A DNA stretch of 64,000 nt, taken from the NCBI GenBank assembly GCA_002189035.1, contig CM007991.1, positions 62,001-126,000 of the forward strand, written 5' to 3'. The translations under genes were made by a program, and so were the position numbers. Below, one piece after another: positions 12,204 to 23,606 of this stretch. Positions within the stretch are counted from its first letter, which is position 1. Every line of letters starts with the position of its first letter. The notes under the pieces were generated by a model. It did not search any database. It was given only the letters and a program-made list of their open reading frames with translations, and was not told the origin of the DNA. The stretch comes from Utricularia gibba (taxonomy: Eukaryota; Streptophyta; Magnoliopsida; Lamiales; Lentibulariaceae).

Positions 12204-13908
12204 ATGTCTCCGGTAGGACTCCCGCCCGGCTTCCGCTTCCATCCTACCGATGAAGAGCTGGTGAACTACTATCTCAAGAGGAAGATCCATGGCCTTGAGA
12301 TTGAGCTCGACATTATTCCTGAAGTTGATCTATACAAATGTGAGCCTTGGGAGCTCGTTGGTGAGTACAAATTTTAAATCATAGAATGTTGATCTTGATC
12401 AAGGTTTTCTTTTTCATATCTGATCATAAAGGTGACCCCAAGTGTCTTGTTGTAGAGAAATCGTTCTTGCCTAGCAAGGATCCGGAGTGGTACTTTTTCG
12501 GGCCAAGGGACCGGAAGTACCCGAACGGATTCAGGACAAACCGAGCGACCCGAGCAGGATACTGGAAATCCACAGGGAAGGATAGGAAAGTGACGAGCCA
12601 GAGGAGGGCGATCGGCATGAAAAAAACTCTTGTTTACTACAGAGGAAGAGCGCCCCAGGGAATAAGAACTGACTGGGTCATGCATGAGTATCGTCTCGAT
12701 GACAAGGGATCGGATGAAGCTTCCGGGATCCAGGTAGCCGCCAGTGTGCTTAAACTAATCAAACAAGTAGCATCTTCATATTAACCAAATATCTCTTTTT
12801 TTGTCCATTCTTTGTTCAAGTAAGAAGATTATTACAAGTATGGATTACTCCTCGTGCTGTTCCTTTTTTTGTCGATATCCAGCCTGTTCTTCGCTAGGGT
12901 TTTTACTATACAAATAGGTCTTCGGTTTTACGAAGAGTAAGAACCCTACTATCTGTGTTTTCTTGTGACTGAAACAACTTCATAGATGCCACCATTTGGC
13001 TCTAAAAGTCCCATTTTCAGGAAACCCTGTTTTTTCTTTTTTCGAATGGTGGATGAAAAGAAAAAGACAACATGGGTTTTTCTCTAAATTTTCACACTCT
13101 TTTTTTCTCACTTGCTTCAAAGTATTGGTATAAAAGAGGAGGATCACTGAGCTTTTAACATGTGCCCTCCTGCCCTAATTCATTTTCATTTTGTGATCCT
13201 TTCTCGCTTGGAAATAACTGGAGAATTTATTACAACAAGATGCGACGAATTTGCCTGCCATGAAAACCCTGAAAGAGGGAAGCATGATTCTTTTCTTGTA
13301 GAACCATTTCTCAAATATGTCTTGAGTGACAAAGCAGGGTTTCACTTTGCCTTTGAAAGAACCAGACAAAAAGCATGATCCTTCCACATGACTGAATCAT
13401 CTGATCTGATCTAGTTCAACCATCAATTTCTCCAGTCTTCCTTCCGCTTTCCATGCTTATCGTTTTCTTTTTCGATGTGATAGTCTTTAGATAAGCGTTG
13501 GGCTGCTTTTTTCCTACCAGATTGCAACGCAGTACGTATCAGGGGAAAAAAAAAAGAGAAGGCATTGGTCTTGTTTTTCGTGTCCAAAGAGTTTTAACAG
13601 AATGCTGGTGTTTGCTTCTGCAGGAGTCGTACGCATTATGCCGTGTTTTAAAGAAGAACTGGCTAAGCACGGAGGTAGAAGGTCAAGGTCAGTCCAGCAA
13701 CCTGCTGTTGCTTGATCTCACGCCGACGGAGAGCGAGACGCTGTCGCCGGAACTTCCCATGGCATCATCATCATCAAACATTGGGAACATGGAGGAAGAA
13801 GACGGAAATGGCAAGGAGGATGATGAGGATGAGTCATGGATGCAGTTCATCAGGGATGGTGTGTGTTGTGGTGATGAGCTCTCGCAGATGGTCTTCACCA
13901 ACAACTAA
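12204..13908 (+). CDS. NAC-domain transcription factor
   Basis: Three exons (12204-12360, 12456-12733, 13624-13908) give 239 residues. The NAC domain fills residues 1-160: subdomain [54 protein letters not shown] with [36 protein letters not shown] with VMHEYRL, and [12 protein letters not shown]. The C-terminus is Ser-rich then strongly acidic (about residues 195-225), a likely activation region ending in [11 protein letters not shown] proteins bind CACG-containing promoter sites as dimers in the nucleus. I chose the acceptor at 12455 because it yields [13 protein letters not shown], the family form; an upstream AG would add eight residues. The protein is short for the family. The group (SHR5-, NAC074/NAC86-like or other) cannot be fixed by eye. 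Confidence 0.9.
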
Positions 13909-15300
13909 ATTAAAGATTGCAACATATATATATATTTATACATTATTTCTTTCTCTGCAGATTTTAAAGAGGTGCCACATGGGCTAAATAGTAAATAGTG
14001 GTGAGAGAGTTATCATACTTGAAATCTACTGTTGTTTTAAATACTTTCAACCATTAAAATAATATTTTAAAACAATCTTGTAAATAATTTTACACACTAA
14101 TGTTATAACAAATTCATTTGATTCTAATGAGTTTTATTCTTTGGCTATTAATTATACGTTTTTTTACCATTAAAGGGTTATTATGCTAATTTCCTGAAAA
14201 TGTCAATACAAAAATAAATGAAATACCACATGATATTTAATGAATAAAAAGTGATGGTATGTAAATACTATGGGCATGGCTGGCTTCGTCAGAAAATGTA
14301 ATCTTGTTGATAATATGTACAGTAAATATTTTAAATAATTGTTTACAAAATTAAATACGAATCTATACCCATGCAATAAATAAAAATATATAATATGACT
14401 ATCAATGATATCGTTAATTTACATATCAATAAATAATGCAATACTTAGCAATATACATTTTTAATTTATATACCAATAAGACATACAAGATTTTATAATA
14501 TAAAGTATTTAAAGAAAAATTTAAAAAAATAACCAATACATTGATTATTGGTATGTAAATTGACAATTTAACAGTTACGTCTTAAAAAACATACCCCTAA
14601 ATGCTGCATGAGCCATGTGTATCGGCCACCAATTATAACAATTTACATATATTTTTCGTATGACTTTTCAGGAATCATTACATGCAAATGCATTAGTCAT
14701 AACATTAAACGATGTGTATTGTAAATAGGTACAATTCCGTTAATAACAATAATTAATTTTATTTTATCGATAAGTTGTGTATGACTATTATTATTATTAT
14801 TATTATATTGGTGAAAATGACATGTATTGATATTTATTTTTTAAAATTTACGTATTTATTTTTAATAAAAATATAAAAAGAAGGTAAATATTAATTAATG
14901 TTGAAATATAATTAAGATGAATATTTTTGTAATTGGTTGAGGGGAGTGGGTAGTTTTGTAACTTGAAAGAATTGGAGTGGGAAGTTTGAGAATAAGATTT
15001 GTTTGGGTCGGTTACAGTTCCCGAAGCCAGCCAGGCTGGGGCTGGGCTGGGCGACAATTTGAAGTTTGAGGCGTCGGCGCGCTGCGGACCTAGGAGTAGG
15101 AGTAGGATAATCCTTTGACAGTGGATTTTTGGGGCCGGGGGCGGTGGGGTGTGTCCCTAATCATTATACTGACCGGCGGCGGGAGTTTACTGCAGGATAA
15201 TATTTATTAATTAATTAAGAATGGTGGGAGGGAGTGAGGTGAGGTGAGGTGAGGTGAGGGAGGAGGAGAAACATCGAGCGCCGCCGCCTGGGCTCAAATA
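13909..15300. other. AT-rich intergenic region
   Basis: From about 13920 to 14930 the sequence is very AT-rich with no coding signal. It includes an imperfect inverted repeat (about 14408-14438 against 14548-14580) and an ATT microsatellite (14785-14806). From about 15010 base composition rises sharply to GC-rich DNA leading into the Argonaute promoter, with a (GAGGT)5-like tract at 15235-15259. Confidence 0.5.
14408..14580. repeat. Imperfect inverted repeat, possible MITE-like hairpin
   Basis: The arm gttaatttacatatcaataa (about 14413-14432) is nearly the reverse complement of ttattggtatgtaaattgac (about 14553-14572), with two mismatches, separated by about 120 AT-rich bases. It could fold as a hairpin. 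No clear target-site duplication was identified, so calling it a MITE is only a guess. Confidence 0.35.
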
Positions 15301-15515
15301 GGCGCGATCGTGGCGTGGGATAATTTAGGGATTTCGCGCTTACTGGACCCCACCCCACTTTTGCGTTCGTGAATACTTAGCCGTTACGCTACGCATCCCC
15401 CAGACCTCAGTCAAGAAGGCGCGTGTTTCGTGGGTTGGGATAAATTAGGGATTTCGCACTTACTGCACCCACTTTTTCGTTTATTAATACCTAGCCGTTA
15501 CGCATTCTCACCCAC
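15301..15515 (+). repeat. Tandem duplication in the Argonaute promoter
   Basis: Two copies of about 95 bases, offset by about 117, share ggcgcg, tttagggatttcgc or attagggatttcgc, cttactg, then accc, cacttt, and tagccgttacgc. Copy 1 covers about 15301-15398 and copy 2 about 15419-15515. They lie just upstream of a 5' leader whose intron starts near 15558, so the duplicated part probably includes core promoter DNA. Confidence 0.8.
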
Positions 15516-15557
15516 AACATCATCGATCAATCCGAGATTAGGGCTTGCTGATCACAG

Positions 15558-15798
15558 GTAAATCTTGTCGCCAACTACGCTTCTTTCTCGGAAACTGCGT
15601 CTTAACTCGCGCCCTTTCCCTTTTGTTCTCCTGGTTTTTGTTCGCCGGAAGTAAATGATCCCGAGTATGTGTTGTGCCGGTTCTTTCTCTTCTCTTTCTC
15701 ATGGGTGGGGATTTGTCGTCGAATGCGTTTTAACTTTTGGTCTCCCGTTTCGGATAAGTAGTGATCCCGATGTTTCGCTTCATTTTGATATTACGTAG
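15558..15798 (+). other. AGO1: 5' UTR intron of the Argonaute gene
   Basis: A cacag|gtaaat donor at 15557/15558 and an acgtag acceptor at about 15798 bracket 241 non-coding, T-rich bases just before the ATG at 15809. A leader intron is common in plant AGO1 genes. The call rests on the splice signals and position. Confidence 0.55.
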
Positions 15799-15808
15799 TT
15801 TGTGAACA

Positions 15809-18800
15809 ATGGTGAGGAAGAGGAGGAGTGCTTTGCCTGCAAGTGGTGGATCTGAAGCGCAGGAAGGCAGTGGCGACCGTGCCGATGAACAGCCTCGACA
15901 AATGCAACAGCCGACGCTGCCTCCATCGCAAGGTGGGAGAGGATCGGCTCCTCAGCCTGGAGCATATACTGGGGCTGCTGGTTTAACCGGAAGAGGATTT
16001 GCGCCTCCTGGGCATCAACAAGGGCTGGGTGCTGTGCGTCAGCACGAGGTCCCTAGTGTAGCGGCGGTTTCCGGTGCGCCGGCAAGGACACCGGATCCGG
16101 AGTTGCACCGGTCGACGCATGAAAGGCCTATAGTCGCATCTTCTCATCAACAAGGAGGATCTGTAGAAACTGGGACTTCCGATCAGTTGCACCAACTGTC
16201 TCTGCAACCTCCGTCACAGCCTGCATCAAGCATGTCCATGAGATTTCCATCCAGACCAGGGCTGGGAACTAAAGGTACCAAATGCATGGTGAAGGCTAAC
16301 CATTTCTTCGTTGAGATACCTGATAAAGATCTTCATCACTATGATGTAAGTTTTTTATATTGAGTCGTGCTTCTGTTGTTATTATGATCCATTTGTTGAT
16401 GTACCGTTGGAATGTTGGGAGATATGAATGATACGATTTGCAGGTGACCATAACACCTGAGGTTAAACGTGCAGCCTCTCGGCTAGTTATTGGTGAATTG
16501 GTGAACCGGTACAAGGAATCTAGCTTGGGGAATAGGCTCCCGGTTTATGATGGAAGGAAGAGTCTGTACACTGCTGGGCCCTTGCCCTTTGGGTCAAAGG
16601 AATTTGAGGTTACTTTAGCTGATGAAGATGATGGCCGTAGCAACACCATGAGGTTCGCTTCCATGGACTACTCTTATGTTGAACTATGATTTTTCTTTTC
16701 TCTCATGATACTCTTTGAGTTGAATTCTGTGAGCAGGAGGCAGAGGAAATTCAAGGTTGTTATAAAGTTTGCTGCTCGAGCTGATTTGCACCATTTGAAA
16801 ATGTTCTTGTGTGGAAGACAACCTGATGCACCTCAAGAGGCGTTACAAGTCTTAGACATTGTTTTACGTGAACTTCCCACTTCAAAGCATGTCTCTTTCA
16901 CGCCTTTTCATTACGTTTTCTTCTAGTCTCCACCTTTCTCCTTAACTCTCTTTTTCTCTAGGTATTGCCCTGTTGGTCGTTCCTTCTATTCTCCAAACTT
17001 GGGTAGGAAACTGCCCCTGGGTGGTGGACTTGAAAGCTGGCGTGGCTTTTATCAAAGCATTCGGCCAACTCAGATGGGATTGTCACTGAACATTGGTAAT
17101 CAGTTGGCTTGGTGAATCGGATTAATGAATTGAGCCAAGCCCAAGAGCCTTATTGGTTGTGTTTATGATCATTGTTGATCGTTTTCTTTTTTTCAATAGA
17201 CATGTCATCCTCTGCTTTCATGGAGGCAATCCAAGTAATCGACTTTGTATGCCAACTCTTGAATAAAGATGTTTCGGCAGGGCCGCTTTCTCGTGATGAC
17301 TATAAGGAGGTTTGTTCTGCTGTTTTCTGCAAAAAGAAAAAAAAAAAGAAACTGATTGTTTTCTATAGTTTTCTGATTATTGTCCCTTTGCATCTTTTTC
17401 ATCAGATAAAGAGAGCTCTGAGAAATGTACGAATTGAGGTTACCCACAGAGGGAGCCTGCGGCGGAGGTACCGCATCTTTGGTTTGTCATCACAACCAAC
17501 TAGAGATCTAAGGTTGGCGTTAGAATTATTTCGCAGCAATTCTGTTAGGAGTGTGGATCCAAGTTTAGTACATTTGTGGATATGAGTGTTGTTACATCTT
17601 TGGGATTATCTGGTGATGTTTTTTTGTACGGTGGCTTGTAAAATTTGTCCCTTTCTCTGATTATAAAATTTGTCTCTGGCTTCTCATGCATTCTGTTGTT
17701 CAGGTTCCCTATTGATGAAGGCGGGACAATGAAATCTGTAGTGGAGTACTTTAGTGAGACGTATGGGTTTTCCATACAGCACACTCAATTGCCATGTCTC
17801 CTCGCCGGCAATCCTCAAAGGCCTAGTTTTTTACCGATGGAGGTTTGCAAGTTACTTTGAGATAAGCGTGTTTTTTATGTATGCTATTGCATTATTTTTC
17901 GTTTTTTTCATGCTTAGGTATGTAAGATAGTTGAAGGTCAAAAGTATTCCGCGAGACTAAATCAAAAGCAAGTTACCGCACTGCTGAAGGCCACTTGCCA
18001 ACGCCCTCAGGATAGGGAGAATGACATAATACGGGTTGACATAACTTTTACCTTATTTGACTGCATCTCGTCTTAGAAGCATTATATTTTTCCTGATCTT
18101 CTTAACAGACTTTCAGGCGTAATAATTATGCAAATGATCGTTTTGCTATGGAATTTGGAATAAGAATTAGAGACGAAATGTCCGAGGTGGAAGCTCGTGT
18201 TTTGCCTCCTCCTATGGTAAGCATAACCTCTATTCTTGTTTTTCTAGTTCCAAATCCCATTTTCTTTGTTCTAATTGCGTTACAGCTGAAATACCATGAT
18301 TCTGGCCTAGAAAAGCAATGTCTCCCTGTAGTGGGACAATGGAGTATGGATAATAAGGTATATTTCCAATTTCGTTTGCTTTTAATGCCGTTTAGTCTTG
18401 AATACACGTTCTTCTCAATTTGATTAAAACTTGGGCTGTTGTTCCATCATATGGCGGTTAATTGTCATGTAGAGGATGGTGAATGGTGGGCAGGTGAACA
18501 GTTGGGCCTGTATTAACTTTGCTAGAAACATACCAGCCAATGTTGCACGTAAATTTTGCAGTGAGCTTGCTGCTGTGTGTGCGGCTTCTGGAATGGTTTG
18601 GCAAAACCCTTCTTGTTTTTTTTTTTCCTCAAGTTGGTTTCTTAACTAGATATAATATGGGGTATTTTTTTCAGGTTTTTAATCCCAATCCCATTGTGCC
18701 ACTTGTTACTGCTCGTCCTGATTGTCTAGAAAATGTTTTGAAGTCAACGTCTCATGATGCAATGCAGAAGTTACCACCTGAGAAAAAAGAGCTTGATTTA

Positions 18801-20549
18801 CTGATTGTTTTGCTGGCAGAGAGGGGCTCGTTGTATGGTGAGGTTAATTTCTGTAACTTAAAGCATTGAAGCTCTTAGATGAATGGGTTCATAACTTGTC
18901 CAGGTGATCTGAAGCGGATTTGTGAAACTGAGCTTGGTATCGTGTCACAATGTTGCCTTCAGAAGCATGTATTTGAGATGAAGAATCGGTACTTGGCCAA
19001 TTTGGCTTTGAAGATTAATGTTAAGGTCGGAGGAAGGAATACTGTGCTCTGTGATGCAATTTCAAGACGAATACCTCTTGTCACTGACGTTCCTACTATT
19101 ATTTTTGGTGCTGACGTCACACACCCGAGTCCTGGGAGGATTCCAGCCCATCCATTGCAGCAGTATGTTGTATTTTAAATTCTTTTATCTACATTCTTTT
19201 TTAAGTTTGTTTATACACCTGTTTTTTCTCAAGGTTGTTGCATCTCAAGATTGGCCAGAAGTTTCAAAGTATACTGGTTTAGTATCTGCTCAAACTCATC
19301 GTCAGGAGCTTATCCACGATTTCTATAGAACCTATCAGGATCCTAAGAAGGGGACTTGCCATGGTGGCATGGTAAGGTGAGATGAAATACATGTGATTTT
19401 GATACTCATTTATGTTTCCTTGCTTCCCTTGCTTTTACGGATTTCCTCACCTGATTTGTTTGTTATTTTACAGGGAGCTGCTTGTATCATTCTTCAAAAC
19501 TACCGGGCAAAAACCAAAACGGATTATATTTTATAGGTCAGTTGTCAAAAAGAGGCTGGATTAGAATGCTTTTTAAAGTACATTCGATTGATACCACGTA
19601 TCTGTTTGCCTTGCATCTGTACATTCTCTCTATTTGCAGGGATGGTGTTAGTGAAGGGCAGTTCTCTCAAGTACTGCTCCATGAAGTCGATGCTATACGC
19701 AAGGTAATGTTCAGTTTGAATTTTTCCCGTATTGATGTGGTGAAAAGATGCTAGTTTTATGACACGGTTAATCAACTGCTATCACGTGTGTGTTGTCAGG
19801 CGTGTGCTTCTTTAGAACCTAACTATCAACCGCCTATTACATTTGTTGTGGTTCAAAAGCGGCACCATACTCGCTTGTTTGCTAGCAACCATGGTGACCG
19901 TAGGACTGTTGATCGAAGTGGTAACATCTTACCAGGCACGGTTGTTGATTCAAGGATCTGCCATCCAACCGAGTTTGATTTTTATCTATGTAGCCATTCT
20001 GGCATACAGGTAAAGGTTCTTGACCCGCGTATGCATTTTATGTTGATGGCTGATACGTTTGATTTAATAACAGGGCACTAGTCGCCCTGCCCATTACCAT
20101 GTATTGTGGGATGAAAACAATTTCAGTGCTGATGGCCTTCAACTACTGACTTATAGTCTATGTTACACGTAAGTTCTTGATTGATTGTGCTTGTTTCTTA
20201 TACTTTTGTTTTTCATGTGCCCCACATTGTGTTTGCAGCTACGCGAGGTGCACACGGTCGGTTTCCATCGGTACGTGTAATCATGATCATTCAGTCTTCA
20301 AGCTTTGCATGCTTTTAGGGCGTTGTCTTTAGTTAAGAGTTCTGTTCCCCTCAAACAGTGCCTCCTGCATACTATGCTCATCTAGCTGCATTTCGTGCTC
20401 GCTACTACATGGATCCACAGTCATCAGACAGTGGTTCCATATCCGGCGGACGTGGTGCCAGAAGTTCTAGGGGCCCGGATTTCGATGCTGGTGTGAAGCC
20501 GCTCCCTCAGGTCCGTGAAAATGTGAAGAGGGTTATGTTCTACTGTTGA
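15809..20549 (+). CDS. AGO1: ARGONAUTE1-type protein, with one-base frameshift in PIWI
   Basis: Twenty coding exons from 15809 ([14 protein letters not shown]) to 20549 (RVMFYC, the invariant AGO end). Order: a Gly/Gln-rich N-terminal region, the N domain ([35 protein letters not shown]), PAZ (near [17 protein letters not shown] and [19 protein letters not shown]), MID ([20 protein letters not shown]) and PIWI. Catalytic residues are visible: Asp in FGADVTHP, Asp in [11 protein letters not shown] and His in [10 protein letters not shown]. The sequence fits the AGO1/5/10 clade and most closely AGO1, which loads miRNAs and slices targets. Exon 13 (18904-19162) is one base short: after HPSPG the frame leaves the conserved EDSSPSIAA and would stop in the next intron, while all later exons read normally. 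Intron 3 has a GC donor (16887). As written the gene would give a truncated protein; a consensus error is a strong alternative. Confidence 0.88.
16095..16115 (+). promoter_or_regulatory. AGO1: Degenerate miR168-complementary site
   Basis: AGO1 mRNAs carry a miR168 site over the codons for PELHQ. Here the same place reads PELHRST, and the DNA keeps the central ttgcacc core. From the miR168 sequence as I recall it, about seven of 21 positions differ from full complementarity, two of them G:U wobbles, including a mismatch in the miRNA 5' region. Position and peptide context support homology; function as a target is doubtful. Confidence 0.5.
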
Positions 20550-21741
20550 GGGAGGGGCGTGAAGCGTGAAGTTATCTCAAATAGGTGGTCGGTCTCTGTA
20601 CCTCAGTTGATATATGAACTGAGGTTTTTTGGGCTTGAAGTTTTTTGTGCTTCATACCCCTGCTAGGCCTGGCTAATGGGGTCTGCTTTTTGCTCTTCCC
20701 TTGTGGCTGTGTGCCGCGTTATACCAACTCAACCACGAGTTGGAGTTCATCCGGTTTTTATTTGGTGATGAAAGAAAGAAATATGTATGTTTTTAGGGTG
20801 GTATTTAACAGTGCTTTCCCTGATGGATAACTTGGAGAAATGGGTTTATATTGGTGTGAATTGGGGAGTGTGAAGAAGGCTCCCACGCCACCAATCGACC
20901 AGTGACCCTGCTAATAATCATGGCACCGCACAGCACCATTGCTTTTCTGAAACTCCCCAAAAGGAATCGACATTATCAAGAATCGTGTAAAAGAGAAAGA
21001 GTAAAGTTGAAAACCAAGCGTAGAATAAAGACCCAGAAGACACAGCCAGGCAGCCAGCCCAGCCCCACGCCGAAAAAGCAGGAGGGAAGAAAAATAATAA
21101 ACACCTGTTCTTCTGGGCACTGTAAAACTCTCCTCAACTCATGTTCAGGGTTCTTGTTCACTGAAAGGAGAATGATTAGCGAGTGAGTGTGTTGTCATCA
21201 TAAATGTAAGTAAATGGTTCTTACAACATCTGTGGTCGACTCGGAAGGACACTTGTCCCCTTTCGAATTCCTTTCATAATTCTCTGCTTTTACACTTCTT
21301 CCTTTAGGACCCCTCATCTGCCCCTCTAAGCTAAGTTGCTGCCTCCCTGCATTTCCCAATCAATAGCTGCCTCTGCCTATTCTCTTCCGCGTTTTCCATC
21401 AGGGCGTTGTGTCCCTCATTCAAGTTTCATGCTTAATGCCTGCTAGCTCCATTTTGAGAGGTTTAAGCTTTTTTGCGGTTTTGATCTGTTTGCTGGTTCC
21501 TTGTTGGTCGCTGCTTCATGGGAACTTTTTACGGTTTCTTCTCCGTTTTCACTGACTGGCTGCTTCCTTCAATGAAAAAAGAGGCGCTTCTACCCCCCGA
21601 AATGATGAAAGCTTGTTTTTCGATACCTCCTACTTTAGACATGCATTGCTTCAATTTTATCTTGCCCTTGCAAAGTTTTGTATTTGTGGGCTTGGGTGTG
21701 TGCCAAACGACGGGGACTGAATTTCTGTCTTGTAGGTGTGG
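20550..21741. other. Intergenic between AGO1 and GH17 gene
   Basis: This holds the AGO1 3' UTR (to about 20880) and the GH17 promoter and leader. A T/C-rich segment at about 21380-21560 may be leader or a 5' UTR intron ending in tgtag near 21735. Nothing else is recognised. Confidence 0.45.
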
Positions 21742-23384
21742 ATGCTTAAAATGTGGCTTCGAGTTGTCCTGCTATTTTGTGGAGTTATCGCACTTCCAGC
21801 TGCAGGTTCAGCCCTAACAACAAGTCGTGCTTGATTCAAGAGCACATCCTGTGGTTATCTCATTATTGTTGCATTTTGACTGCAGATGGTTTTGTTGGGA
21901 TAAACATCGGGACGGAGGGTTCCAACCTACCTACTCCTTCTGAAGTTGTTGCGATTCTCAATGCTCATCAGATAAGTCATGTCCGTCTGTTCAATGCGGA
22001 TGCTCGAATCCTAACCGCCCTCTCAGACACAGGGGTTGAGGTCATGGTGAGTGTTGCCAATGAGGAAGTTCTTGGGATCGGGGAATTGCCCTCAAGAGCT
22101 GCTGCTTGGATTAGTCGAAACGTAGCAGCTTACTTGCCCTCCACAAATATTACCGCCATTGCTGTAGGCAGTGAGGTCCTTACATCCATCCCACATGTTG
22201 CCCCTGTTCTTGTTTCTGCCATGAACAACTTACACAAAGCGCTTGTAGCATCCAATCTTGCCTCCGCAGTGAAAATTTCGACTCCGCATTCCATGGATGT
22301 TATTCCTTTCCCCTTCCCACCTTCATCAGCCACCTTTAACACATCCTGGAGATCTACCATGTTTCAGATCCTTCAGTTCCTGAGAAATACCGAGTCCTTT
22401 TATATGCTCAACGCTTATCCATACTACGAGTATGTGAAAGGTAAGGGCATATTTCCTCTCGAATACGCCCTTTTCAGAGAACTGCCATCTGCCAGGCAGA
22501 TAGTTGATCCCAATACCCTCTTGCTCTATAATAGCATGTTTGATGCTTTGGTTGATGCTACTTACTACTCTATAGCTGCTCTGAACTTTTCGGGTGTCCC
22601 TGTTGTTGTCACCGAGACGGGGTGGCCTTCATTCGGCGGCGCCAGTGAACCTTATGCTACACCTGAGAATGCCGAGACATACAACAACAACTTGATAAAG
22701 CGAGCAGCCAACGACACCGGACCACCCAGTCAGCCGTCGATTCCTGTCAATGCCTACATCTATGAGCTATTCAATGAGGATCACAGACCTGGTCCTTCCT
22801 CGGAGAGAAACTGGGGGATACTTTTCCCCAACGGCAGCGCTGTGTATGAACTGAGTTTGATTGGACCAGGTGTTGCCTCTGGGAACTCATCATCTGGTTT
22901 CTGTGTGGCGAGGCCGAGTTCCGACGAGGGCTCCTTACGGAAAGGACTGAACTGGGCCTGCGGTCCTGGCCGTGCTGACTGCGCTGCTATTCAGCAAGGG
23001 CATCCTTGCTTCGCCCCGGATACACTGCAGAACCATGCTTCTTACGCATACAATGACTACTTTCAAAAGATGCAGAGCTCCGGAGGAACCTGCGATTTCG
23101 GCGGCACGGCCATGATCACCACCGTTGATCCAAGTAAGCTTCTAAAGTTGCTTCTGATTCAGGATCGATTATAACAATCTCGTTGGCATGATTTGATGTG
23201 TGCAGGCTATGGATCATGTAGATTCAGTGGAGCATCGAACGCCACCAGCACACAGTTATCGTCGCCAGGGATCGGACCGGCGAGATCAGATTCCAGGAGG
23301 TCCAACAATGGTGAGCATTTACTCTGCTTCAACACAGTCATCGCAGCAGTGGTGAATACGGGTTTCCTTTGGATAGCGTGGTAG
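21742..23384 (+). CDS. Glucan endo-1,3-beta-glucosidase (GH17) with X8/CBM43 domain
   Basis: Three exons (21742-21805, 21886-23133, 23206-23384) give 496 residues. Exon 1 encodes the signal peptide (MWLRVVLLFCGVIALPAA). The GH17 barrel starts at GFVGINIGTEGSNLPTPSEV. The catalytic pair is present: the proton donor region of the family lies near AIAVGSEVLTS, and the nucleophile is in VVTETGWPSFGG, followed by NAYIYELFNED. A CBM43/X8 module follows (GFCVARPSSDEG to YGSCRFSGAS) with six cysteines. A hydrophobic tail (NTVIAAVVNTGFLWIAW) suggests a GPI anchor. Such enzymes cut callose, often at plasmodesmata or in dividing walls. The 64-base first exon precedes a short intron; an ATG inside that intron (21753 frame) is not the start. 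No lesion is seen. Confidence 0.92.
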
Positions 23385-23606
23385 TTCAGTGGCATGGCTC
23401 ACGTTAGCATGGTGCGCATTTTGCAAAAAAGAAAAAAGAAAAAGAAAATCATTGGTTTGGGGCTTTATGCTGATATCGTCGAATTTCATCGGGCTTGGGC
23501 CTGGGGAGCGTACATGGGCCTAGCCAGCCCCATTAGAAATTTCCCGCAATTTAAAGAAAAAATAAACAGAAAATGCATGGGATGCAATCTCACAAGTAAC
23601 AAGAGA

